25,811 nucleotides of DNA, taken from NCBI GenBank assembly GCA_025363025.1, contig JANYEO010000063.1, positions 1-25,811 of the forward strand. The letters are read 5' to 3'. Under the pieces are notes generated by a model. The model saw only the letters and a program-made list of their open reading frames with translations, searched no databases and was not told where the DNA came from. Positions 1 to 6,504 of this stretch are shown in pieces; within the stretch, counting starts at the first letter, position 1; each line of letters begins with the position of its first letter. A program made the position numbers and the translations under genes. The DNA comes from Opitutia bacterium (GTDB lineage: Bacteria > Verrucomicrobiota > Verrucomicrobiia > Opitutales > JANYEO01).

Positions 1-90
1 TCTTCCTGAAGCTGACCACTTGTTCACCAAGTGCTGCACTTCACCCTTGAATGGGCCCCTTTAGAATAAGGTATTGATTTCGCATAAGAA

Positions 91-146
91 TTAGACTAAC
101 TTTAAATGAAGTTATTTTATAATAACCTCATTTAAAGTTAGTCTAA
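91..146. repeat. Near-perfect 26-bp inverted repeat (long hairpin)
   Basis: Arms lie at 91-116 and 121-146 with a 4-nt loop (ttat). By hand pairing, 25 of 26 positions are complementary; the exception is a110 opposite c127. The stem is AT-rich and begins TTAGACTAAC. It ends 16 nt before the first start codon at 163. No T-run follows either arm, so it is not a textbook intrinsic terminator. It could be a 3' end for an upstream gene, a processing site in the leader of the 163 gene, or a remnant of a small repeat element. Confidence 0.85.
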
Positions 147-162
147 CCCCTAATCTACCCCC

Positions 163-699
163 ATGCAAAATTCGTTATCTCTTCAATCCTTAGAGTCTAG
201 ACATTTATTAGCCCTTAATGCGGCCGCTTTTGCTGCAGCCCAAGTGACGGATGCGGCTAATTGGGCCACTTGCGGACTAGCTGATGCGGCCGCTCTCAAT
301 ACATTTATAGGAGCCTTATTTGACCCAGTAAATAATGGGATCGGGGTTAATAATACGCCCTGGAAAGCTTGTGTAACTTTCTTCAAAGTTTACTCGGATG
401 AAGCAGAAGCCTTGAGTGACGCCAGCCTCGCAGCCCAGCAAACGCTTGTACAAACTCAATTCACAGACTTTAGTTCACGCGCAACAGACCATGCCAATTG
501 CGCCACTTCCAGCGCCCTGTTAGTTACAAACTTACCTAATGCTGCAGCCGTCATCGGAGCCCCGCTTACTATCGGCGACTATCCTTGCTCGGGCCTTGCA
601 ACGGGAGACGTGGATACAAAGAATGCGATTATCCAAATCGTCTATAGCCAAAATGCAGCAGGGACGATTGAAACGGCCCTAGTAGCGGCAGGGTTATAA
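163..699 (+). CDS. Small LEPR-XLL-motif protein, paralogue 1 (unknown function)
   Basis: I do not recognise a functional family. The 178-residue protein has the motif L10-E-S-R-H-L-L16 close to its start, resembling the LEPR-XLL N-terminal motif of large secreted or surface proteins in Planctomycetota, Verrucomicrobiota and some others. After it comes an Ala/Thr/Asn-rich, lysine-poor domain with four cysteines. It shares scattered landmarks with the next two genes: an 'LFDP' element, then a cysteine-centred segment, then 'ALSD'. There is no classical signal peptide and no transmembrane helix. ATG at 163 is the only sensible start because the motif follows within ten residues, although no Shine-Dalgarno sequence is visible. 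First gene of a probable four-gene operon. A secreted or envelope location is inference. Confidence 0.7.
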   Translation: MQNSLSLQSLESRHLLALNAAAFAAAQVTDAANWATCGLADAAALNTFIGALFDPVNNGIGVNNTPWKACVTFFKVYSDEAEALSDASLAAQQTLVQTQFTDFSSRATDHANCATSSALLVTNLPNAAAVIGAPLTIGDYPCSGLATGDVDTKNAIIQIVYSQNAAGTIETALVAAGL

Positions 700-729
700 A
701 ACCACTAGAAGCCCTTAAAGCTTCTTAGT

Positions 730-860
730 CAAGAGACCGCATGCATAATACCTTTCTTTTAAGTTCTTGCTCGGTTGTCGTTCCTCGAGTACCGCATGTA
801 CACTCGTCACTCCTTCCTGCAAGTTCCTTAAAATCAAAGCATTCTACATGCGGTCTCTTG
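730..860. mobile_element. MITE-like 131-bp segment with perfect 14-bp terminal inverted repeats
   Basis: CAAGAGACCGCATG at 730-743 is matched exactly, as reverse complement, by CATGCGGTCTCTTG at 847-860. An 8-nt internal copy of the inner end (accgcatg) lies at 791-798. GT flanks both sides (728-729 and 861-862), which could be a 2-bp target duplication or chance. The segment spans the first 40 codons of the gene starting at 741, including its ATG. With no transposase inside, it would be a non-autonomous element. It could also simply be a structured 5' region. Confidence 0.4.
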
Positions 861-1271
861 GTGGAAGCATGTGAAGCTCGATGCCTACTATCCAATATTT
901 GCATTGACGCGATTCTTTTTGAACCTCCCTTCCAAAACTGTATCGATAATGCAGCAAAAATTGAACATAGCGCCCTGTGCTGTACCTTTGCCCTAAATAT
1001 GGGGACATGGACTAACGTAACGGCTCTCTCCGACGCAATGGTCCTCCAAGGGAAAGACCCCTGTTGCCCGGGTACACATGCATCTGTCTGTGCATTATTA
1101 GCAGATAACCCCTCTGACAGATTATGTGATTTATATAATAAATTAGGCCCAAATACACGTGGTATGTCCGACCAAATTAAAACCCAATTAGATAAAGCAG
1201 AAACTAAACTCACTGAAGACAAAACATTGGATCCTTTTATAAAACGCTACATTAAACAAGTGCTTCGTTGA
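741..1271 (+). CDS. Small cysteine-rich LEPR-XLL-motif protein, paralogue 2 (unknown function)
   Basis: No known function. The 176-residue frame carries the motif E45-A-R-C-L-L50-S-N, then an 'LFEPPF' element, a Cys-Cys pair and 'ALSD', the same order as in the paralogues on either side. It has twelve cysteines, including two CC pairs, far more than its neighbours. The C-terminal third is charged and probably helical. The motif lies some 34 residues deeper than in the paralogues because the first 40 codons fall inside a segment bounded by 14-bp inverted repeats. The ancestral start may have been GTG 861 (or TTG 858), giving a protein of about 136 residues with the motif near its N-terminus. 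A 165-residue frame on the opposite strand is taken as a shadow. Its stop codon overlaps the Shine-Dalgarno sequence of the next gene. Confidence 0.65.
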   Translation: MHNTFLLSSCSVVVPRVPHVHSSLLPASSLKSKHSTCGLLVEACEARCLLSNICIDAILFEPPFQNCIDNAAKIEHSALCCTFALNMGTWTNVTALSDAMVLQGKDPCCPGTHASVCALLADNPSDRLCDLYNKLGPNTRGMSDQIKTQLDKAETKLTEDKTLDPFIKRYIKQVLR

Positions 1272-1275
1272 GGAA
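1270..1275 (+). promoter_or_regulatory. Shine-Dalgarno sequence deciding the start of paralogue 3
   Basis: GAGGAA at 1270-1275 lies 7 nt before ATG 1283 and overlaps the TGA stop (1269-1271) of the preceding gene. This favours ATG 1283 over the upstream in-frame TTG 1268, and suggests translational coupling of the two genes. Confidence 0.65.
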
Positions 1276-1282
1276 TGTATAC

Positions 1283-1810
1283 ATGCCCACTGCATTGACA
1301 ATAGAGCTTTTGGAATCTCAAGTGCTCCTTTCTGGCAATAGCATTATACAATGCATGATAGACCATGGATCAGATATTACCGATAATGAAAGCTTACAAC
1401 TTGTCTTAAGTAATTTATTTGACCCCTTTCGCCAAAGCACCATTGCCCTATGGGTGACCTGTTTGCAACAAGAGATCCCTATAATGACGGCCCTCATCGA
1501 TAAAAACCTTAAAACAGTGGAGACTATATTAACAGCAGGGGAACACGTGCTCATCCAAAAAATGAATACCAATATGGAAATGGCGACTATTGATCTGTCC
1601 CCAGATGCCCCTGTATTAGCTGAGCTTCGAGACAACCTGGCAGCCAATAAAATAAAAAACTTAGATGCTTATACCTTCTCCGACCCAGCGATTAAGGCCG
1701 TGTTAGAAGAATCCGTCCAACGCTCTCAAACTTTGGAAACCCTAACAACGGATACGCAAAAAATGACTCAGACTTTAATTAAGGCACGCCAAAAATTAAG
1801 CCAACTCTAA
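1283..1810 (+). CDS. Small LEPR-XLL-motif protein, paralogue 3 (unknown function)
   Basis: Function unknown. From ATG 1283 the product is 175 residues. It begins with L10-E-S-Q-V-L-L16-S-G-N, so the motif occupies exactly the same residue numbers as in the protein at 163, with Gln replacing Arg. 'LFDP' and a 'WVTC...TALID' segment follow, matching landmarks in the other two copies. Only two cysteines are present. The C-terminal half is rich in Leu, Thr, Lys and Glu and is probably alpha-helical, perhaps coiled coil. A good Shine-Dalgarno sequence precedes this start, while the longer TTG 1268 reading would overlap the previous stop. The outer-membrane protein gene follows after 3 nt, so the two are almost certainly co-transcribed. 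Confidence 0.7.
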   Translation: MPTALTIELLESQVLLSGNSIIQCMIDHGSDITDNESLQLVLSNLFDPFRQSTIALWVTCLQQEIPIMTALIDKNLKTVETILTAGEHVLIQKMNTNMEMATIDLSPDAPVLAELRDNLAANKIKNLDAYTFSDPAIKAVLEESVQRSQTLETLTTDTQKMTQTLIKARQKLSQL

Positions 1811-1813
1811 TTC

Positions 1814-2545
1814 ATGAAACGGGGCCACCCCAGGCAAAGGTTACTGAAAAAAACGTGCATTATTATAGGAATAATGTGCATTCAAGGTATTGCCCTGGGA
1901 GCCCCCTGTATAAGTTTAAAAATAACAGGCTTATGGGCGCCTAAAACACGTGGGTTTTCTGGTGGAGGCAGCGCTATTGGAGCAGGATGGGCCCCTACCC
2001 CTCATCATACATTACAAGTAGAAGGTCTTTGGCTGGATCAAACAGCCCATGAGCACAGTTATCAAGTGGTACAAGAACCAGAAGCCCCCCTTCCTGGAGA
2101 CTTGGTGTTTGTGGGAAGCGTAGAGAGGCAATCTAAATCTACGCTAAGGCGCTATGGTGTGTTCGGAAATTACATCTACCACACGGGTCCCCTTTTTAAA
2201 GATAGCGGCCTTTTTTTATATTGTGGAATAGGAGCAGGGGCACTCTACAACAAAACCCAGACGCAGACTACAAAGACTACAATAGAGACTACAACTGCCC
2301 CCGGTCTAAAAGAAACAACACCAACCATCAGCGCCTCTAAGCATAGAGCCACTTTTTGGACACCCGCCGCGCAACTCTTTATAGGAGCCAGGTGGCAATT
2401 AACCCATGCGTGTGCCTTTATTATAGGCGGCCGCTGGCTTTTTACGTGCTCTCAAAACGAAGCGGCTAAAGGCGGACCTAAGCCCATAGTCCTCCTCCCT
2501 AAGGCCCAGCCGCTACTTGAAGCAGGGATTTGCTTCGATTTTTAA
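1814..2545 (+). CDS. Outer-membrane beta-barrel protein (putative)
   Basis: The 243-residue product opens with a basic segment (KRGHPRQRLLKK) and a hydrophobic core (about residues 14-28), with a likely signal peptidase site near ALG-A. The rest alternates polar and hydrophobic residues with many glycines and aromatics ('ITGLWAPKTRGFSGGGSAIGAGWA', 'SGLFLYCGIGAGALYNK', 'FWTPAAQLFIGARWQL'). It ends in phenylalanine ('GICFDF'), the usual C-terminal signal for barrel insertion by the BAM machinery. Size fits an 8-stranded OmpA/OmpW-like barrel. The Thr-rich stretch near residues 150-175 looks like an exposed loop. It is the last gene of the plus-strand operon, so it may act at the envelope together with the three LEPR-motif proteins. 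The exact family is unknown. Confidence 0.7.
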   Translation: MKRGHPRQRLLKKTCIIIGIMCIQGIALGAPCISLKITGLWAPKTRGFSGGGSAIGAGWAPTPHHTLQVEGLWLDQTAHEHSYQVVQEPEAPLPGDLVFVGSVERQSKSTLRRYGVFGNYIYHTGPLFKDSGLFLYCGIGAGALYNKTQTQTTKTTIETTTAPGLKETTPTISASKHRATFWTPAAQLFIGARWQLTHACAFIIGGRWLFTCSQNEAAKGGPKPIVLLPKAQPLLEAGICFDF

Positions 2546-2559
2546 GACAAAGAAAAGGG

Positions 2560-2880
2560 TTAACTTAACTTGGCCATTAAGTCCGACTTACTCTTAAGGC
2601 CCACGATTTGCTCAACCATTTGGCCATTTTTAAAAATGAGGAGCGTAGGAATAGCGCGCACCCCAAAACGAGCGGCTAAGTCTTGATTATTATCTACATC
2701 GACTTTAGCAATCGTCACTTTGCCGGTAAGCTCTTTAGCGATATCGTCTAAAATAGGGGCAATCGCTTTGCAAGGACCACACCATGGAGCCCAAAAATCT
2801 ACCAATAAAGGCGTCGTCGTGTTTTTTAAAACGTCGTCAAAAGAAGCGTTATCGAGATGAAGGATATTATTAGCGGCCAT
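2560..2880 (-). CDS. trxA: Thioredoxin
   Basis: Cytoplasmic thiol-disulfide reductant that supplies electrons to ribonucleotide reductase, methionine sulfoxide reductase and other targets, and is itself recycled by thioredoxin reductase. The 106-residue length is standard. The active site W-C-G-P-C-K lies near residue 33 in the typical 'VDFWAPWCGPCK' setting. The conserved cis-proline loop ('RAIPTLLIFKNGQ') and the C-terminal 'GLKSKSDL' helix are present. There is no signal peptide. It converges on the outer-membrane protein gene with only 14 nt between stops, and lies 92 nt downstream of menA on the same strand, with a candidate promoter in between. Confidence 0.97.
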   Translation of the reverse strand: MAANNILHLDNASFDDVLKNTTTPLLVDFWAPWCGPCKAIAPILDDIAKELTGKVTIAKVDVDNNQDLAARFGVRAIPTLLIFKNGQMVEQIVGLKSKSDLMAKLS

Positions 2881-2914
2881 GAGAAATAGATTTAAAAGAA
2901 AAGCGAAAGGATGA

Positions 2915-2944
2915 TTTATACTGTAAACTGAACTTTGGATGCAA
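2915..2944 (-). promoter_or_regulatory. Candidate sigma-70-type promoter for trxA
   Basis: On the minus strand TTGCAT (2944-2939) is followed after 18 nt by TATAAA (2920-2915), about 35 nt before the trxA start. The -10 matches the consensus at 5 of 6 positions, the -35 at only 3 of 6. Nothing experimental supports it, and read-through from menA is also possible. Confidence 0.35.
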
Positions 2945-2972
2945 GCGCGCAGTAAAAACTCCTAGCAATTAA

Positions 2973-3881
2973 TTACAAGACAATCCCTACGGCCAAAAGT
3001 ATACTGTAAAAGAGAACAAGCTTTGCTGTACCTTCAAAAACAATACCCCAGGCCTCAGGGGTTTTGGCAGTTAATAACCTACGCTGAAGACGCCACATCT
3101 GCGGGTACAAGGCCAAGGGCAACAAAACTGTCCAATTATACCCAAACCGGCTCCATAAAATAGGCCCAACCGCCAAGGCTAATAGCCCGCAGGTACGGTA
3201 AAAAAAGAAAGCAAACGTCCGCCCAAAGCGTACGACCAGGGTACGCTTGCCAACGGGCCGGTCACTCTCCACATCGCGCGCATTATTAATAAGTAGAATG
3301 TTGTTAATCATACACCCCACCCCAAGAGCAGCAATCCATACGGGAGCAGGAAAGGCCGCGGCTTGCACATAATACGTCCCCACTGTAGCGACAAAGCCGA
3401 AGAAGACAAAATCCACTACATCCCCCAGGCCTATATACGCCAAGGGCTTTGGCCCGGCACTGTAAAGGCAAGCCGCTATAACACTGGCCCCACCAATATA
3501 AAGCAGCTTCCACCCCCCAAAAGGGATAAGCCCACAGCCGACCATGAACGCAATTGCAAAAATGCCCATTACTGCCCGCTGCATCGCCTGAGGGGTAATG
3601 TGGCCGGAGGAAACCATCCGCTGGGGACCAATACGCCCGGCATGATCTGCCCCACGGCGGTAATCAGCTAAATCATTGACCCAATTGGCCCCTATTTGAC
3701 AAAGCATGGCAAAGACAAGGCAAAGCCCGGCGGCAACTGGCTGAAAAGCCCCTGCATGCCAGGCCAAAGCAGAAGCCACCATTACGGGGGCTGCACTGGC
3801 CGTTAACGTTTTTGGACGAGCTGCGAGTAGCCACGGCCGAAACTTAAACGCATGAGGGGGGATAGCAGAAGTAGAATCCAT
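2973..3881 (-). CDS. menA: 1,4-dihydroxy-2-naphthoate polyprenyltransferase (MenA)
   Basis: Membrane enzyme that joins a polyprenyl chain to 1,4-dihydroxy-2-naphthoate, giving demethylmenaquinone in menaquinone synthesis. It is a UbiA-superfamily protein with about eight or nine hydrophobic helices. The first Asp-rich motif is 'NWVNDLADYRRGAD' (near residues 66-79), which binds Mg-diphosphate. The second is 'INNARDVESDRPVGKRTLVVRFGR', the wording typical of MenA rather than UbiA or heme-O synthases. I chose ATG 3881 (302 residues) because the usual 'PWLLAARPKTL' opening then lies near the N-terminus. An in-frame ATG at 3926 would add 15 residues. Neither start has a clear ribosome binding site. 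No other men genes are nearby. Confidence 0.9.
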   Translation of the reverse strand: MDSTSAIPPHAFKFRPWLLAARPKTLTASAAPVMVASALAWHAGAFQPVAAGLCLVFAMLCQIGANWVNDLADYRRGADHAGRIGPQRMVSSGHITPQAMQRAVMGIFAIAFMVGCGLIPFGGWKLLYIGGASVIAACLYSAGPKPLAYIGLGDVVDFVFFGFVATVGTYYVQAAAFPAPVWIAALGVGCMINNILLINNARDVESDRPVGKRTLVVRFGRTFAFFFYRTCGLLALAVGPILWSRFGYNWTVLLPLALYPQMWRLQRRLLTAKTPEAWGIVFEGTAKLVLFYSILLAVGIVL

Positions 3882-4019
3882 GAAAAACAGAATTTCTAGA
3901 TTGTAATGAGATACCATAAAAAACAATAAGCATTTCCAAATTTTTCCAACTAGGCCTTTTGAAATTTAAGCACAATTACTACGTGATGCTATGCCGAGAA
4001 ACTCCCTTGCGCTTAATAA

Positions 4020-4304
4020 TCACATCCCACAAACTTAACTCGATGCTACCCCGCCCATCTCATAGCCCGTACCCTTGAGCTAAGCCGCACCAAGGCTTAT
4101 TCTACCCCCATCATACCACTGGAAACGCTTCTAAAAAGCACGGAAAACGTCTCATATTTAAAAATCAAAAACGCTCAAACGGTCAATTTAAAACCCTTCC
4201 CTATCGCTTCTACTATAACACCTAAAGAAGAAGGCGCCCTTGTCCCAGAAATATTCATCCTCACAGCAAAAAAAGGTCGGGTTTTCTACGAACAGGGAAT
4301 TTGC
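4020..4304 (+). other. Open 5' extension of the GT61 frame without a standard start codon
   Basis: Most of the 423 nt between the menA start and GTG 4305 is open in the GT61 frame back to the TAA at 4017-4019. The translation looks protein-like ('ENVSYLKIKNAQTVNLKPF', then 'ALVPEIFILTAKKGRVFYEQG') and resembles the N-terminal region of GT61 enzymes. It contains no in-frame ATG, GTG or TTG; the nearest candidates are CTG 4119 and ATT 4299. ATGs at 3986 and 4043 lie in the frame reached by a single indel near 4070. The simplest reading is a frameshifted or otherwise broken 5' end. Confidence 0.55.
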
Positions 4305-5114
4305 GTGATAGACGGCTATTTGATTAACGAGCTGCACTCATTTCTACCACCCCATGATGTTCGACCCCCGGATCCTACGTTTATCAAAGGTAAAGTAGCG
4401 GTTGTGACACAAGCCTACCCCGAAAACTACTGCCATTGGATGACAGGTGTGCTACCGAAAATCATGCTCCTTGCGTCCGCATCCATGGAGTATGATTGGC
4501 TCTATCTACCCTCACTCACGCAACCCTATATGCGTGAGACTTTGAAGATGATAGGCATTGATTTTAAAAAAATTATCGAAGCCAACCATAGTACTTATAT
4601 TGAAGCTGATGAACTCATCATCCCTTCTGCTCCTATACACAAACGCATAACTCCCAGTTGGTTGGCGGAAGATATCAGGAAAACCTTTTTGCCTCATGCA
4701 GTAGAACTACCCACAGCTAAAGTACCTGGTGCAAAAAAGATTTTCATCTCTCGATCCAAAGCTTCCTATCGGCGCATGCTCAATGAAGCTGACTTAACAA
4801 CACTTCTCGAAAAACGTGGCTTTTTGACGGTACACTTAGAGGCATTAAGCGTGGTCGAGCAAATAGCCCTTTTCCAAAATGCCGATCATATCGTGGCCTC
4901 CCATGGAGCCGGGCTTACCAATCTATTCTTTTGTAAGCCGGATACAAAAGTGACTGAAATTTTTCAAGAGCATGAAGATATTGCCTATTGGAACTTAAGC
5001 CAAGTCATTGGCCTCAATCATCAATGCATAAACACGACTGTATTTAGATCAGGCAGTGGCTATATAGACACGCCTATACAACTGTCATTAATTACAGATG
5101 CCTTAGATAATTAA
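4305..5114 (+). CDS. GT61-family (DUF563) glycosyltransferase, 5' end truncated or frameshifted
   Basis: Probable cytoplasmic glycosyltransferase for capsule, LPS or other surface glycan; donor and acceptor are unknown. Visible family landmarks are 'ENYCHWMTGVLPKIMLL' (typical 'HWL.dvLPrl'), 'KKIFISRSKASYRRMLNE' and 'VEQIALFQNADHIVASHGAGLTNLFFCKP', the conserved HGAG(L/M)TN core. From GTG 4305 it has 269 residues, short for a family usually around 350-400. The reading frame continues upstream with plausible GT61 sequence but no normal start. It is therefore either expressed from an unusual start, or a decaying gene. It stands alone on the plus strand, between menA (divergent) and the epimerase gene (convergent). 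Confidence 0.75.
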   Translation: MIDGYLINELHSFLPPHDVRPPDPTFIKGKVAVVTQAYPENYCHWMTGVLPKIMLLASASMEYDWLYLPSLTQPYMRETLKMIGIDFKKIIEANHSTYIEADELIIPSAPIHKRITPSWLAEDIRKTFLPHAVELPTAKVPGAKKIFISRSKASYRRMLNEADLTTLLEKRGFLTVHLEALSVVEQIALFQNADHIVASHGAGLTNLFFCKPDTKVTEIFQEHEDIAYWNLSQVIGLNHQCINTTVFRSGSGYIDTPIQLSLITDALDN

Positions 5115-5148
5115 TTGCCCCAGGGAAATGGTATGGCAAAAGTCTCTT

Positions 5149-6504
5149 TTACTTCCCCAGTAACCTGCGCAGAGCAGACTCTAAATGAGCATCCCGAAAT
5201 ACATAATCCTGCGACTCTAAAAAATGAGGCCGCACCGCATTATTTTTAAAACAAAGCTCCTGCACCACCTCCCCGCCGAGGCTACACATTAACTTTTCCG
5301 GTAACTTCAACCAAACGGGACGAGCCAGCACATGGCCCAATAATTGAGCAAAATGGGACCGACTAATAGGCTCAGGCGCACCAACATTAATCGCGCCTTG
5401 AAAGGCTTCGTCCATCAGCGCACGGTAAAAAACAAGCACGACATCCTCAATACTAACCCATGATAGCAAGGCTTTTCCTGTTCCAAATATAGACCCAAGC
5501 CCCATCTGAAAAGAAGGTAGCATCGCCTTTAACATCCCCCCATTAGGGCTTAAAACGGCCCCTAGCCTTAACTTGACCACACGCACCCCGAGGGCTTCGA
5601 TTGGTTGCGCGGCTGCTTCCCAAGCGGCTACGACATCTGCCAAAAAGCCCTGCCCCTTAGGCGCCCCTTCATCTACAGGGGCCTGCGTTTCCCCATAATA
5701 TCCGGCCGCCGAAGCCATAATAAAAACACGCGGAGGCTGTGGAAGCTGCTGAATCGCCTCGGCCATCACCTGAGTCCCCCGTTCTCGGCTAAAACGAATG
5801 GCTTCTTTTTTAGCACAGGTCCAATACCCGGCAATAGATTCCCCCGCCAAATGAATAACGGCATCGCACCCGGTTAAAGCCGCTACAAGCCCTTCGCCCG
5901 TCCGTGCATTATAGGCGTACTCATTTGCCTTTAAGTGTTCTTTATGCCGTACCAAAGAACGCACCGTGTGGCCTTTAAGCGTTAATAGAGGTATCAACGC
6001 GGAGCCTATAAGCCCACGGGCCCCCGTAATAGCAATAACCAGCGGGGCTACGTCTACCTCTAAACCGGGAGATAAAACCTCTGCGGCCAAACGCTCCATA
6101 CGGGCTTTAAATTGACGCTTTAATTCTCCTTCAACAAAAGGATGCAGCCACTGTAACCCTTTGGGCAAGTCATAGTCTATGGTTTCTTTAAGAACAGCCT
6201 GCTCTGTTTCATTGGTTGAAAAATGATGCCCATGCTTCCAATACTTAAAAGGGCCTTTAAGAGCTTGATCGGTAAAGACCTTCCCTTCTGCATACGCTCC
6301 ATGGATTAACTCCCACTTAATAAGCCCAAGAGGGGGAGTTTTAATTTTCACCCATCCCCCAGCCTCTATCCCGCCATTTGAATCCATAACCCGAACACCT
6401 GCCCAAGGCGGAGTCAGACGCTCAAAGGCCCCCTTTCGCTTATGCCAATCAAAAAGAACTTCAGCCGTTACGGGAAATGTTGCGGAATAATTAAACGTCT
6501 GCAT
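5149..6504 (-). CDS. SRPBCC domain fused to TIGR01777-type NAD(P)-dependent epimerase/dehydratase
   Basis: A 451-residue two-domain protein. Residues 1 to about 150 form an SRPBCC (START-like) ligand-binding domain, recognisable from 'ATFPVTAEVLFDWHKRKGAFERLTPPW' and 'GPFKYWKHGHHF'. From about residue 155 it is an extended short-chain dehydrogenase of the TIGR01777/YfcH family, with the Rossmann loop 'ITGARGLIGSAL', 'VIHLAGESIAGYWT', 'SAAGYYGE' and a C-terminal 'AINVGAPEPISRSHFAQLLG'. The substrate is not established for the family. Its ATG lies inside the end of the photolyase gene (14-nt overlap), so the two are translated together. Genes of this family are often found beside photolyases, which hints at a light-stress role (inference). 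Confidence 0.9.
   Translation of the reverse strand: MQTFNYSATFPVTAEVLFDWHKRKGAFERLTPPWAGVRVMDSNGGIEAGGWVKIKTPPLGLIKWELIHGAYAEGKVFTDQALKGPFKYWKHGHHFSTNETEQAVLKETIDYDLPKGLQWLHPFVEGELKRQFKARMERLAAEVLSPGLEVDVAPLVIAITGARGLIGSALIPLLTLKGHTVRSLVRHKEHLKANEYAYNARTGEGLVAALTGCDAVIHLAGESIAGYWTCAKKEAIRFSRERGTQVMAEAIQQLPQPPRVFIMASAAGYYGETQAPVDEGAPKGQGFLADVVAAWEAAAQPIEALGVRVVKLRLGAVLSPNGGMLKAMLPSFQMGLGSIFGTGKALLSWVSIEDVVLVFYRALMDEAFQGAINVGAPEPISRSHFAQLLGHVLARPVWLKLPEKLMCSLGGEVVQELCFKNNAVRPHFLESQDYVFRDAHLESALRRLLGK

Noticed and set aside
1..64. Possible C-terminal end of an upstream plus-strand gene (frame 2, ending TAG at 62-64)
   Set aside because: Only about 20 codons with no recognisable sequence; cannot be told from chance.
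47..75. TTGAAT / GGTATT as a promoter for the first gene
   Set aside because: The -10 match is poor, and the better TAGAAT at 62-67 has no -35 at a proper distance.
707..725. Six-bp stem AGAAGC/GCTTCT after the first paralogue as a terminator
   Set aside because: Short stem with no T-run, and the following genes appear to be one transcription unit.
725..1222. 165-residue minus-strand frame antisense to paralogue 2
   Set aside because: No recognisable motif. The plus-strand frame shares motifs with its tandem neighbours and is linked to the next gene by an overlapping ribosome binding site.
3304..3671. Frames inside and antisense to menA (3304-3513 minus, 3363-3671 plus)
   Set aside because: They overlap a clear MenA with both Asp-rich motifs; their composition looks like out-of-frame translation.
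4101..4111. An 11-nt match (tctacccccat) to the sequence just before the first gene's start (154-164)
   Set aside because: Short, C-run-dominated match; likely chance, and the codon phase differs in meaning.
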